Of a DNA stretch of 64,000 nucleotides, positions 30,131-42,493 are shown piece by piece; the first letter of the stretch is position 1; every line of letters begins with the position of its first letter. The position numbers and the translations under genes were made by a program. The notes beneath the pieces are model-generated. The model did no database searches and was not told the DNA's origin. It was given only the letters and a program-made list of their open reading frames with translations. Source of the stretch: Siphonodentalium dalli (taxonomy: Eukaryota; Mollusca; Scaphopoda; Gadilida; Siphonodentaliidae); assembly GCA_032622095.1 (NCBI GenBank), contig CP136061.1:217838373-217902372 (forward strand). The letters run 5' to 3'.

Positions 30131-33100
30131 GGTATTTTGTGGCGCATTTTGTGACACTAGACACAATTGACGATATATAAGCATCGGACACTTCATGTTT
30201 GATAATTGTTTTAACATCGAAGATTTTCAAACTTACCGACACAAATTAAACTGGGTTCGTCATATGGGGATAATGGAATTGTTCATTAAGCATGCATTCA
30301 CTGGTGCCCCTCAACAAACTAAAGAACTCTAATATCTTGTACCAACTCATTTATTGTGATGAATAATTTATTGACGAAAATGCCCAATGACTCTGCTCAT
30401 CCTCGTGGTAGCCAGTTAAGTCAAAATTGGCACTACTTCGGTTATTCCATGCAGACATCCTCACAGTTCATATACCAGTACATCATGACATGTCGGCGGC
30501 CAAAAATAATTCGTATGATCATTGTAGCCAATTGCAAATCTCAGTAGTTCTATAACTGCATTTGGATAGGGATGAAGTGCCACCAATGCGTTGTTAACGT
30601 GTATAGGGCTTCCGGGTCCCTCACGCAGTGACCATGCGATGGCCGTCAAGGAAAACCAAACCCATATAATCCCATGCACCCATATATCTCATGCACGGTG
30701 ACTATGCTTTCTATACCGGTACTTCTGTTGCGGGGTCATTTTAGCCAGACCTATTTTCTACCTTGAGGGAGACAAGCAGAACTCCCATGGCTTGATTATA
30801 TATTAGCGCTGGGACGGACCGGGCCACCCGGGGCGATCCGATACACTTCATGACAAAAGGTTCAGTACTTCAGGATTTTAGGAACAATATTTGACTCTGT
30901 TTAGCTGTTATGTTTATGCCCAGCTTGTGGGTATACATTCTGGGTCAACTGAAATCATTTGGGTTTGTTAACAATCCGAAGATTATAATAGTAGCATGGT
31001 GTTGATCTTTGCTATGAACCCGACGGGCACGAAAGAGACACTGAGAGTGGACTGGCCGATCGTGATTACGCCTGAATCTTTCTTCACCATTGATTCAGTA
31101 TATACTCGTTTTATGCATGTGTATCTGGGTGCTGACTATTCCCGCTCTGCGTCCAGGGGATAACATTATTTACATGACACTCAAACGGGCATATAGGTAA
31201 AGGGACATACTTTAGGGACACCTCATGTCACAATGCCTAGCGTTGTTATCATATAACCATAAACATGTATATTGTGCACCATAGATAGGGCTATGGTTAT
31301 ATATGCCACACAACGTAGGACTATATATGGAGCCCAAATTGGATAGGGTTATAAGGACATGGATTGAGTTATTGTGCCAAATAATTGCCAGATAGTTTGC
31401 AAGAAAAAAGTGTTGCTTAAGAAGTCTGCAGTTTTGTTATTGTTCTCGTTTAACAACAGGAGAAAAATTATCGTAATTCGTCGACTTGAATACATGGCTT
31501 GTCACATAAAGCTCATACAAATTCTTGACAGGATGTAAGTAGGTCATCATCGATATTAGTAGATTGTTGAAGTTGTTGCATAATATGATACATTGCAATT
31601 CTTTTTCAGAATAAGTCATTATGCTACCTTTTTCCTGCAACCCGAGAATAAAATCCTGGTATTCAAGCAAGGCTTCACAAATCCTGTGTCCATGACACAG
31701 TTCCAAACATTGCCAAATATTTATCAGGTGGTGATAAGACTTCTTGACAGGCATCTATTTTTTTTTTGGTTACATGTGTTTCAAAAACACTGAATTATAT
31801 GTTTGCCATGGGGTCGAATGTCACGCGTGATATGGTCCCTGAATGGCGACATTCGATTAGAGTTAATTCCTGATCTCGTTCGTGCTAGTATGTTACCACG
31901 AGGAAGCGGATACACGTATACTGTTACATGCAACCAATGCAGCACGCCTCGGTCGGAAGCTAGTTATTATTTTTATTCCACTGAAGTACATGTCGAAATA
32001 CTAGAATGTTATGTTTCTCAATGAATAGGAGCTAGGATAATTCTTCATACTGAACCCAAAAATAGGTCATGTGTCATTTCCGTGAACAACATAGCGGACA
32101 GTATTGTCCAATGAGGTGTGTGAAAACTTGCCTCTAATTCACGCGTTGACAGGATACGACATTCACAAATACCTATACAATGAATCCGTTTGACTTAATA
32201 GTCAAAAGCAGTAAAATGTGATGCGACTTTAAATTTGCATCAATTTGTGTAATCTATTAATGTTGACGATGACACTATATATCCTACCAAGTGTTTGCAT
32301 GTGGGCTATATTATGGTGCGCCATAATGTCGTCTATTCGACAAATTAATGCACACGTTCTTATGCTGTATAACCGAACATTGAAACACATCTTCTACCTC
32401 CAGCAGTCACATACTCCTTAAGAAATCACACCAACATCTTCGTGCGAACTATATCAGTGATTGGCACATCATACTAACTCCCAATCCTGGTGTACCATGT
32501 CATGACAGCCATGGCTGGTAGCTCTTTGATTGAGTCCTACAAATCAGACGGATTATACTTCCTCCCGACCGACTGTAACAACTGAGCTGTGGCTGCAAAG
32601 ATTCATGTGAATCTGACACATGATCTTGTTTCAGCGCAGACTAACCATGTAACGATGTATGTGAGAATGTCTACAATAACCGAAATAGTGTACATTTTGA
32701 CGACTCATAGGATGAGTAGAGTGAGAGAACATTTAAGGACTATAGATACTCAAATTATAGAACAGGAAGTAATAGCATGTCTTGAAAACTGTTTGGCAAC
32801 ACAATATTATTATATACTGCAAAAGTAATTTCTGTATTGACAAAAAATCCTCTGTATAACAACTAATTTCTTTAATATAAAATATTTCACCTGAACACAT
32901 CAGAGATATGCAACTTGAAATTGGAGGCTGGTAATTTGGGCATACAATTTCAATTTTCTTCAGAAACATTATATAAATTGATATTACTTATCTGAACTGA
33001 TCCAAAAGGCACATATTAGTGTGATGATTGTTTTAATCTTTATATACACTGACTTGTATCAAGTATTCCCCCAATAAATGAGTATTTATAGTCCTTAAGA

Positions 33101-33789
33101 CAACCAATTACTCATTAGCTTAAATTAATTGAAACAATAGTAGGGTTCTAACCAGTGTTCACGCTGGCCCAGAAATTCCTTTAGCCATTATTTTAGCCAA
33201 ATGCCAATTTTTTTAGCCACTTTGAATTTACTTTAGCCACTTGTTTGGGAAAAAAATTGAGATAAATTGAACGTATATTACATTTTATTGACAAAAGAAA
33301 ACAATAACAATGTAATATGAGCAATAACATCCTCCCAAGCGATTCCACATACAATGTAAGTTTTTAGAACATCGCAAATAAAAACAAATTGCGGTTTATT
33401 AACATATAGCGAAAATATGCAATACGACATATGAACGCAACCTGAAGTTTTATTTATTCGCGAGTTTGTGCATAGTTTTATCTATGCATATGCGTATCTG
33501 GTGCATATTTGTTCAATTCGCGGGAAAATAGTAACTATACCCGGGTGACTACGCAATTAGAACTTCTAAGGTATGTTTATGGTTGCCAGTGAACTCATGA
33601 TTAACAATTCCCTTGTCCCCAGATAACGAACTCAGTCACGTTTGTGAAGGAAAATATGAGAAACTTCGATTTTGTTGGCCGATTTGGATGCCATCCTAAA
33701 CTTATTGTCAAACATGGAGCGTATGTAATGCCGTATCTATTGTCAGTTGTGATCACTGTCCTGACATGCGCGGCACAAATAAGAAAATA
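30131..33789. other. Non-coding segment between the inverted 0.95-kb repeats
   Basis: No transposase or other gene can be read in this 3.7 kb; the open frames are short and lack domains. Near 33160-33250 the phrase TTTAGCCA is repeated four to five times in 80 bp. Confidence 0.45.
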
Positions 33790-34752
33790 CCGTTCTGTAT
33801 AACGTAAGTCTCACCCATAATCCTTTGCAGCCATATGTGTTCAGTTGAAATATATATGTATATAATCTTTCCATAAAAATTCAAGTAAAAATTGAAAAAT
33901 ATACGAAAAAGTTTCCATAAAGGTGATCGTATGAGGTTTTTATGAACTTCTAATTCTAGACCAGTGTTCTCGCGAGGTTATACCCTATAGCCTATCAAAA
34001 TTTAATCAAAATGTTGTAAATTTTACAGAAATTAGTAAAAAAAATTCACATTTTTTTCTTCAAATTTTAATCTTAGATCACGTTCAGACACAGTTATTTA
34101 TCAGTCCCTTCATCACTCTGTACACTGTTTCAGTTTATGCTTCTAAAACTAACTTGACATGCAGCATTCTAAGTGTAAACTACATAATTCGTTTTTCTGC
34201 AAACGTTATATTTTAGGGGGTGTGGTTAAGTTTACGCTCATGTAACATTTTCACAGCAATATTCTTGGCATTCCATTATTAAAATCGTTTTCATATGTCA
34301 TCGGGGCAATTTTTGAGCCATGTTGCGGATCAATAGCAAATGTGGTTCACAAGTTATAGCCATTTATATGTGACCATTGTTTTCAAAATCCAAGTAATTT
34401 TTCGCGATTTCAAAATATTTATCACAATATTTTCTAACTAGCTCATAAATTGGTCTAGTTTTGTATCTCGTGTCATTTTATGATAATTTCTTATTAATAT
34501 AAACTATATATTGTGCAGTTTATAACCGCAATATTTTGTTTATGCTCTGACACTTGTCCTCAAGAAAAAATTCATTTTATTTTAGGGGTAAGAGTTGTCT
34601 TCCCTGAAAAATCTATTTTGGGACACTTTCTGAAACGGGCAACAAGCAAAAATCTGATGCGCCATATGATGACCTCTAATTTGATATGTAGAAACCTTTG
34701 TTGGAGGGGGGTTGCAGCCAACTCGAAAAATATCTTGTTTGGCCCACGGACT
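33790..34752 (-). repeat. ~0.95-kb repeat, right member of the inverted pair
   Basis: Reverse-complement partner of 29147-30130, ending TTGGCCCACGGACT at 34752. It may be an independent insertion of the same family or the right arm of one 5.6-kb inverted-repeat element. No matching target duplication was seen on the outer sides. Confidence 0.75.
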
Positions 34753-34769
34753 ATTGGAATTGCTGGTAA

Positions 34770-35148
34770 TCACGACGATGAGGGTGACGAAGATGAAATG
34801 TTGGGCCGACAGATATATAGCAATGACGATGATTATGTTGATGATGATGATGATTCAGATGTTGACGACACAGATGAGGATGATAATGCATGGTGGTGAT
34901 GATGATGATGACGATGACGATGATGATAATGACGATGAGGCGACGAAGATGACGATGATGAAGATGACGATGACCACAACGATAATGATGGGCGGTGATG
35001 ACGATGAAGTCAACGGAGGTGACGACGACGTTGATGACGACTATAATGACGATGGCGATAACAATGTGGTTGTAGGACGATGAACATGATGATGATGACG
35101 ACGACGCCGATGACGACGTCGACGACGACTTGGATGATGATGATGATT
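34770..35148 (+). repeat. GAT/GAC trinucleotide-rich tract
   Basis: About 380 bp made almost wholly of GAT, GAC, GAA and GAG triplets with interruptions. It reads as poly-Asp/Glu in one frame and as Met/Thr-rich peptides in another. The open frames at 34513-34899 and 34712-35083 come from this low complexity and are not taken as genes. Confidence 0.85.
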
Positions 35149-35281
35149 ACATAAACAAGGGACCCCGAATTCAATGGCCAAATGTCACTTTATGTACATA
35201 CACTGTAAATATGTTACATAACTCTATATTTTGTACATAATAGTACGATTGAGTTATCAATAAAGCATCGAGCATCGAGGG
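35149..35281 (+). mobile_element. Possible 3' end of a retroelement
   Basis: An AT-rich stretch with ATCAATAAAGCATCGAGCAT near 35255-35280: an AATAAA-type signal followed by a tandem GCATCGA pair. This resembles the tail of a 5'-truncated LINE. No coding part is left, so the call is weak. Confidence 0.35.
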
Positions 35282-36045
35282 TATACCCGATTGTTCCACC
35301 GAAGGATCTCAAGTTTGTTCATGCGATAAAACATTAATTTTATAATTAATATCTCTCCAGTACTGAGATCTCGCATGTCAAAACCATTGTTACATAAACA
35401 ATTACTGGTAAAAGTTAAAGTTCAAAATACCAAAGTTTAAGCAAAAAGCATGGCTAATTTAAATTCGAATTTAAAACAAGTGGAAATTCTGATATTTCAT
35501 TGCAAAACCCCCACAAAGCTTGGGTAAATTTTGTAAAATTTGAACTTTTGGAACTTGGAAGTGAATGTTCGGTAGTATAAACTCGCCATGCATGTTCCTT
35601 TGTTCTATCTAATACCTTCATAAAACGGTATTGGTGAATGTGGCATAATTATCAAGACCCCCCCCCCCCGTCTATACATATATACATTCGGTACTATTTG
35701 GTGGACATATTTTACTTCTTTAAAATCCAGCCCCTTTTCTACCTCGACCTTCTGTTTTCCGAATGGGCACTTTATACCATGTTTTGTGGCACAAGTCGAC
35801 ATTCGTAATCTAAAACGTCCATGTCTCACAATGTATGCACAATGTATGCACAATGAGCTCTCATGAGGACCTCTAACAGAGAATTAGTTCGCGCTAAACC
35901 CGTCCAAAAAAAACAAAAAAACATTTACATTGAACTTATGAACCCCACATAGTTCATTTCCTTGTCGGTAGAGGCGTTCTGCTTATTTGGATATAAGGGG
36001 GGTATCTGTTAGATTGAACATGAAACGTCAGCATGTGAGACTCTA
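35282..36045. other. Non-coding intron sequence
   Basis: Nothing recognised apart from a C run near 35660-35669. The phrase TGT(C)AAAACCATTGTTACATAAACA near 35380 is weakly similar to segments near 18430 and 20275. Confidence 0.4.
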
Positions 36046-36395
36046 GTAATAAAGGTACTGTTCTTCCAGCTACACCGACATGAATGCATTGATCATGTCA
36101 AAACTATCCTAAACTGCATATATGCCCAAATGCAGTATATATTATGTTAATTTATGTATTACTACGCTATGTACACTGCAAAAACAAATATTGTATTATA
36201 TGTTTAAGTACATCGACTTTTGGTTTCGAACGGAGTACCGTAATGATGTATCCTCCACTAAAACGAACCATAGAGGTGGGTTGTTTTGTTCTCAGTCGAG
36301 GACTATTATACAGAAACACGTTCTTATATGTTCCATTTTTCAGGATTCGGAATTGTTTATCTGTATGAAAGTTGTTCATTTTGTATATTTCTAAG
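36046..36395 (+). repeat. Dispersed repeat, direct copy at 37885-38280
   Basis: Both copies share GTTACTGTTCTTC-like, TGAATGCA, CGCTATGTACA(C/G)-like, ATTTTATTATAT and TCAGTC(G/A)AGGACTAT motifs, and end with TTTTCATCTGTATA-like sequence. They are moderately diverged and carry no kept frame. Confidence 0.6.
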
Positions 36396-36975
36396 CAAAT
36401 TCCATGCAGGGTTTACCTCCCTTGATGACTCGGTAAGACCGCTGCTATCGGCGAGATTTCCCCCATATTTGGTAGACTTCCGCGATATCAAGATGTATAC
36501 TAACAGAACAGAGCAACATGCTGCCCTTGTTAAACACACAACATATCGATTAAAATTTGTGTAATTTCGTATACCTTAAGTTTGAGAATTCCCACTAGAA
36601 ACAAAGAGCTATATTTAGAAACGGTGTGATTTGGTTCTCCGATTATTTTATCAACACAAATGTATAAACGCATATGGACGACAATGTCACCACAACACGC
36701 GTGGCAAGTCAAATACAAGAGTTCTAATTTGCTGCAATTTTGACTTGTAGCCTGCAAAAATCGTCACCAATCTACCACTCTGATCCTCCAACCTGTCATT
36801 AAGTTTTTAGTGCGGGAATTATTCTCAAAGGGCATAGGAAATTTGACTTTCGGGCGATCGGTTTCGCCTTTTTGGTGGAAAACCCCGCGCTAAATATAGA
36901 AACCACAGACCAGTACCCAGCCGGTTGCAGAGTCAGGAAGGAAGCATGACTGGTGCGCTCTGGTAGAGATTGATT
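36396..36975 (+). repeat. Dispersed ~580-bp repeat, copy at 45175-45635
   Basis: Strong similarity to 45175-45635, from CCATGCAGGG...TTACCTCCCTTGATGACTCGG through GTAGACTTCCGCGATAT, GAAACGGTGTGATT, TTTTATCAACACAAA, TTTAGTGCGGGAATT and the end ATGACTGGTGCGCTCTG. The two copies also share an open stretch at their start (AGFTSLDDSVRPLL against AGITSLDDSARPLL), but the substitutions do not favour silent sites, so coding function is not supported. Confidence 0.75.
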
Positions 36976-37884
36976 TCTAAGTGGGTTAATTGACACGCGA
37001 CTGGACACTTAAAACATAGTCGAGTCCAAATCATCACCCATGGTATGAATGGATTAACCCGAAATTGGGTCAACACACCAGAGTTGTATACCATGTGGTC
37101 GGTCCTGTCCACCCGGTCATTGGCTGCACGGATGGCGTGACATCTTAACCCATTGTCAACTTAACGGACTGTCATTATACCTCATTGCCATGGACTGAAC
37201 ACGACGTTGCGACTATGGGCTTGGATAGATTCAACAAATATATTCGGAGTTTTGCCTTACGTTTTGGAAATTTCATTACGATCTTTATGCGGCATATTTC
37301 GGTTTTGTCGGAGATTTATAAATTTCATGACTGATTGGTGGGCGCGGTATACCTAATCGGAGATTTGTCGATCTTGTAGGTTGAGCTCGTTACTGAAGAC
37401 CGAAGGACTCTCACATTTACATGTAAATTACTATATTCGCTTAGGTATTGTCGTGATGGGTGTTACAACATGCCACCCGGGAACGGAATTAGATTCGTGA
37501 AATTTTAGGGGGTTTCTCAACCCATTTCCCTCAAAATTTGATGGAGTAAAAATAAAGGATTATGTTCACTAATATTAGTAATCACAGAAACCAAACCAAT
37601 GGATGTACAATTTTAAGAGTATAATTCATGATGGGTTATGTTGGAAAGAAATGTGAACTTTATAAAGGTTTTAAACATTATTTTTTTTCTAACCTAAAGA
37701 ATGATGAACAATCAAACTATATTTATAATTACCAAGCGTTCTTTGAAAATATTTACAAAATACACATGGTACTTGCACAGCAATGCTCTCTGGAAGCTGA
37801 CACTTGATGGTGGGTTAGGGGTCACTTTGTGTCCAGTGTAGCTGGAATGGTTATCAACATGACATTGTGTGTAATGCGAAACTA

Positions 37885-38280
37885 CATGCAGTAATAGAGT
37901 TACTGTTCTTCTGTACAATGATATGAATGCACTGTTCGATTCAAACACATTCTTGCATGCATTCATTCTCAAAATACAGACAATGCCTTTGAGAGCATAT
38001 ACCACGTTTATACTACTCTATGTACAGCGGAAAACAAATATTTTATTATATATGTTTGCGTACACCGACATTTGGTTGTACCGATGATATGCCTACATTT
38101 GTGTTCACGGCAAATTGCACCTTCAACCTCCACTGACACGAATCGTGTCAAATGGCGTGGGTTTATTGTCAGTCAAGGACTATTTTTATACAGAAAAACA
38201 TTCGTATTACCTCTCATTTTTAGAGATTTATCGGAATTTTTCATCTGTATACCAGTAATTCTTGTATATTACACAAGTGG
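37885..38280 (+). repeat. Dispersed repeat, second copy of 36046-36395
   Basis: Direct partner of 36046-36395. It ends just after TCATCTGTATACC. Surrounding sequence (36976-37884 and 38281-39325) is otherwise unassigned, non-coding intron. Confidence 0.55.
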
Positions 38281-39325
38281 GTTTTAGTCAGTTAATGACG
38301 AGCGACTGTTCACCCGAAATTAAATGGTCTCGCCCTTCGGGTTCAACCATCTAGTTTCCGAATGTCCAGTCACTCGTCCATTAACCCTGGCAGATGTGTA
38401 GTGCAATAATTGCTGAAAAATGTGCATAAGATGGAACAAAAGTCTTCTGGCAAATGATGAACACCGTGAACCTTCCGTCGCGGAGACATTTTGTTATCGA
38501 GTCTCATCCGATCTAAGGGAGAGAACGCATGAGGTGAATGCTGTAGCCATATGGAGTTACCAATCTTTGTCCGTCTGTTGGTTGCTGTTTTTCGAACAAG
38601 ACATTATTTCGGATAGCGTGCTTACCTCACAATCCAATGACTGGCTTAAAGTTGTTTTGGATGATACAAGTCGATCATGCTTCAATTTTCTCAATTAGTT
38701 TTCTATCGGAAAATATGCACATATAACGCGCCTTGTGTGATGTCAATTGCGTTTTAAACCGATAAGAGATGAAAACGTGGGTTTGGAACAGCGAAATGCA
38801 GTCATATTAGTTATACCTCTGTGCGACTCGACTGTTGCTTCCCAATTGTTATTTAAACAGATTAAATTTACACACAATTTCGCAAGAAAATAGCCCGTGT
38901 TGATATAGGACTGATATTTTCTGTTTCGCTATATTGATACTGTTCACAATACGCTTTCCACCGATGTATACAGCTATTTAAAATACAATATGTTCAAGTC
39001 GGGCATGTTAATTTGAATAGATAATCTATTTCATTATTTTATTTCGCTTCAGTCGAATTCAGCAGTAAGATGCATCATGATGATGAACGTTGAATAATAT
39101 ACATTACGACATGCGCTAACAATACATGCCAACTGACTCTTTTCAAGTAAAATAAATTTATTAATATTTTCGCAAGAGTGAATGTTTCAAGATTCATCAA
39201 GATATATAGTACATGCATATTTACATGTAATAACAACATAACCCGGAAAAGCAATTGCAATACACACAGGTATAGAATGTCGAATTAATTGTTGCAATGC
39301 ATTATACCAACCTTTATTTTAACAG
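38281..39325. other. Non-coding intron end before exon C
   Basis: No gene or element is recognised. It ends in a proper acceptor, CCTTTATTTTAACAG, at 39325. The 92-codon frame at 38420-38698 has no recognisable domain. Confidence 0.45.
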
Positions 39326-39707
39326 CTCAATTCAGCCAAAGAGTTCATTGACAATGATGATGCTCGACTTCCTTTGAATGTGTACCTGGGCGTGGCGTTC
39401 TTAATCGGCTGCATCACACACGGATACGTCATTATCCGTGGAAGCAAAGAGTGCTTAATATCTCGACGGAACATGTGCCAGTCTTCCATCATTGCATGTG
39501 GAATTTTCACGCTTCTCTTAATCCGTGCGAGTGACGTCAACGATCACGTGTTATTCGCGTGGTTCTATGGGATATTCTGCGGAGGATACTACTACAGTTT
39601 GAAGGTTTACACATACGAACTCGTCAAGGTCAAGATTATGGAACGTTGTTGGAGTTACGTGTGTGCCGTACAGGGTGTTGCGTTTCTATTTGGGTCTCCA
39701 ATATGTG
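39326..39707 (+). CDS. SLC16-type transporter gene, exon C
   Basis: It starts in phase 0 after TTTTAACAG, matching exon B, and reads LNSAKEFIDNDDARLPL. It then encodes helix 8 (VYLGVAFLIGCITHGYVII), helix 9 (SSIIACGIFTLLLI), helix 10 with the family-like run FAWFYGIFCGGYYYSLKVYT followed by YELVKVK, and helix 11 (VQGVAFLFGSPIC). The aromatic 'YG-F-GGY-YSLK-YTYE' pattern is, as I recall, typical of an invertebrate branch of SLC16 proteins. It ends in phase 1 at a GTAAGT donor (39708). Confidence 0.88.
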
Positions 39708-39953
39708 GTAAGTGCTTTTAATAAATTTTCCGTGATTTTACTGAAACTGAATTTTTACTTGGAACTTATCATATAGCTTCCATAGATTATGACGGCTAAC
39801 ATTGAGCACTATATTAATGTATAATTTTGTTCTGCACAGTTCGCAATTTGTTGTTTTTGTGTGAGGAATAATGGAACGTGATGTTATAGTTTCACATACG
39901 ATATAAGGTATACGGGTCGAATACGGTATAATATATACAGGCAATTCTTCAAG

Positions 39954-40545
39954 GATTGTCCACTTATAAATGGACAATCGGTACCTAAAATGGTCATTAA
40001 TAAATGGACAATCCAACCACGCGTGGCACGCGAGCTTGGGATTGTCCACTAAATGAAGACATGTTTTGCTAATCCTGCATGTTAGCTTCATATTTAATAT
40101 TAAGGGCAATAACTCTATAAATAATATAATTTGCTAAATAACGGTGATTTGTATGAGAAGTGTTTTTGACGAAATAACGGAGATATCTGAAGAAGAGTTG
40201 TTGACGAAATAACGGAAATATTCGAAGAAGTGTTTTTAAAGAGCGTACCCCAAACCTCCTACAAGCCCACCCACCCAAGGGAAGAAATTGACTTATATTT
40301 CACAAAAGTTGATCTGTTGTGGTGTTGCAAATTTCTCACATAAATCTCCGTCATTTAGTAAAGGTACCTTCTTTATAGAGTTATTACCCTTCATATTTAA
40401 TATGAAGCTAACATGCACGATTGTCTATACATGTATATGTCTTGATTTAGTGGACAATCCCAAGCTCGCGTGCCACGCGTGGTCGGATTGTCCATTTATT
40501 AATGACCATTTTAGGTACCGATTGTCCATTTATAAGTGGACAATC
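39954..40545. mobile_element. Foldback element, ~175-bp inverted arms
   Basis: A 592-bp element with long terminal inverted repeats (about 39954-40128 and 40366-40545). The arms start GATTGTCCACTTATAAATGG and contain GGACAATCC, CACGCGTGGCACGCGAGC and ATGTTAGCTTCATATTTAAT. The first ~30 bp of each arm is itself a small hairpin (GATTGTCC...GGACAATC). No coding capacity. On the outer sides a ~46-bp direct repeat (about 39893-39942 and 40568-40617, ATACGG(C/T)-rich, ending CGAATACGGTATAATATATA) flanks it. It lies in the intron between exons C and D. Confidence 0.8.
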
Positions 40546-40984
40546 TTATGCGCATTATGTGAATATATATCACATACGGTATAACGTATACGAGTCGAAT
40601 ACGGTATAATATATATATCACATACAGTATAACTGAGAGTTGAATTGCCATGCAGATAACGTCATTGTTTCTTTTTCTTTTGGGTTGGTTATATAAGAGC
40701 ATATTCGTAAATGCGTGAAATATGTTCGACATCATTGCCACCACGTTTGTTTGGAGATTTCGCCAGACATTTGATACCCATACTATAGGTATATCCACAT
40801 TGATAAACTAGATATACAAACACACGTTTCAAGCTCTGAACAATGTCCGCAACTTCAAATTTCGAACGTATGAGTATGAAAACATATCAAAGGAAAGAGT
40901 ATGTATACAATCAAAGTTGGTCACAAAATAAAATATATTCTTGTCAGCAACAAAAGAAACTTGAGATAATAATATCAATCGAAC

Positions 40985-41180
40985 ACCTTCTTTACTAAAT
41001 TGATTCTCCAAATTGAATGATAAATGTATAAATTGGATTGGCCTATTATAGTCATCTGGATTGGTGTTCAAGAAATATAAACAGACGACAGACACGCGAA
41101 TTGAACAGGATTCCTCTGGTCGTTTGTTGAACTTATGATCTGAACAATTCCTAAGGGAACTACTCGTCAATGAGCTTTAG
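40985..41180 (+). repeat. Dispersed repeat family, copy 2 of 4
   Basis: Related to 19226-19340, 46310-46515 and 46870-47115. It contains TTTACTAAATTGATTCTCCA, GGTGTTCAAGAAATATAAAC and, downstream, TTGAACTTATGATCTGAACA with CCTAAGGGAACTACTCGTCA. Confidence 0.6.
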
Positions 41181-42159
41181 AAAATAAAGGGTCAAGTGAA
41201 AACGAATACCTTTTGGATAATATATATACATTTCTACCGAACGTTAATCACGGGGAGGAGGCCTGGCTCATGTACCAGCTGATTCTTTGCGAGGAGTGCT
41301 ACGGATAATTTGCAAGGAGGTCTGACCGAATTGCACTTAATTATGCTTAAATTGCTACTTTTGGTCTAAACCAGAGTCAAAAACGCAGGTTGGTTGGTTG
41401 ATTTGGGCAGAATATGTCATGTAACTAATGGTATAGTCACGATGAAGCTTATATGGGTGATTATTTGCTAGGAATTTGCGAGTCCAAGTTGGCGAAGTGG
41501 GGTTAAAAACCCGCTATAAATATGCTAATTATAGTAAAAAATTTGGCATCAGATTCTTTGTGCGCCTGACAAATGTGCTACGGTTCTTCCCGATATGCGA
41601 CAGATTCTTTGTAGCTGGAGTATTTTTCAACATAAACGACCTGCGATTCTGGAATAATCAGATTAATGCGCATTGGATACGACTTGGATCGTATTTTTTT
41701 TTTTATCACAGCCACTTGAAATTAGACCCTAATTACAATTACATCCTTACCAATTACAATTACATGTAATTGAGAATACATGTAATTGAGAATAAACTAA
41801 ATTACTAATATTACAATTACCCCATCCCTGCCATTTGGAAGTCATAAATGCATTATACCGAGCCATTAAAGCTGAACTAATCACTGTCACTATTTTTCGA
41901 GCTATTGGGTAGCCAGCTTTTTTCACACTTGCAATGGGTACCCAGGTTCTATAACATTTGCGTTCTGGTACCCAACTTTTTCAAATCCAGGTGTTATTTA
42001 TCAACATTTTGTTCAACGAAATCTGACCTGATTGTCAAATATCTAATACACAAACCACTTGATTTCAGAGTTATCCATCTTCATTCGCAATTTGATCCGA
42101 GACCGTCGGCTTGAATAATATTTGCTAGGCCGCCAAAAGTTACATATCTATATTTGATA
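41181..42159. other. Non-coding intron sequence
   Basis: No gene is recognised. A short array of ACAATTACAT-like units lies at about 41735-41822. Confidence 0.4.
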
Positions 42160-42250
42160 ACTCTGAGCTTTGATGGGTGGGTTCCTCGACTCGAATAAAA
42201 TATTTTTACCCCACCCTCGAAACCAAAGAAATGGTAATGGGGAGCGTTAA
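42160..42250 (+). repeat. Short dispersed repeat, copy of 10595-10685
   Basis: Shares ACTCTGAGCTTTGATGGGTG, GTTCCTCGACTCGA and CCAAAGAAAT with the earlier copy. Confidence 0.6.
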
Positions 42251-42493
42251 TTCCAGAACTCCAATGAATACAAATGGCGTAAGAACTGTTCGGAGCCCTA
42301 ACATTGTGCTCGACCTGGTATATTTTATGACCTCAATGTGTCTTCCTGGAACATATACTGTTTGTAGAAAGGTATTTCAGATATTTATGGACCTATTTCG
42401 ATGCCGAGAAAAATTCAAAAGCGAATATTATTAGGTGTATTTTGGAGCGCAAATGTTTAAACTTTATAGCTAAATTACGTTTTTCATTTTCAG

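Noticed and set aside
34513-35083. Open frames rich in Asp or Met/Thr (128 and 123 codons)
   Set aside because: Both are produced by the GAT/GAC simple-sequence tract. The frames overlap and neither has a recognisable domain or splice context.
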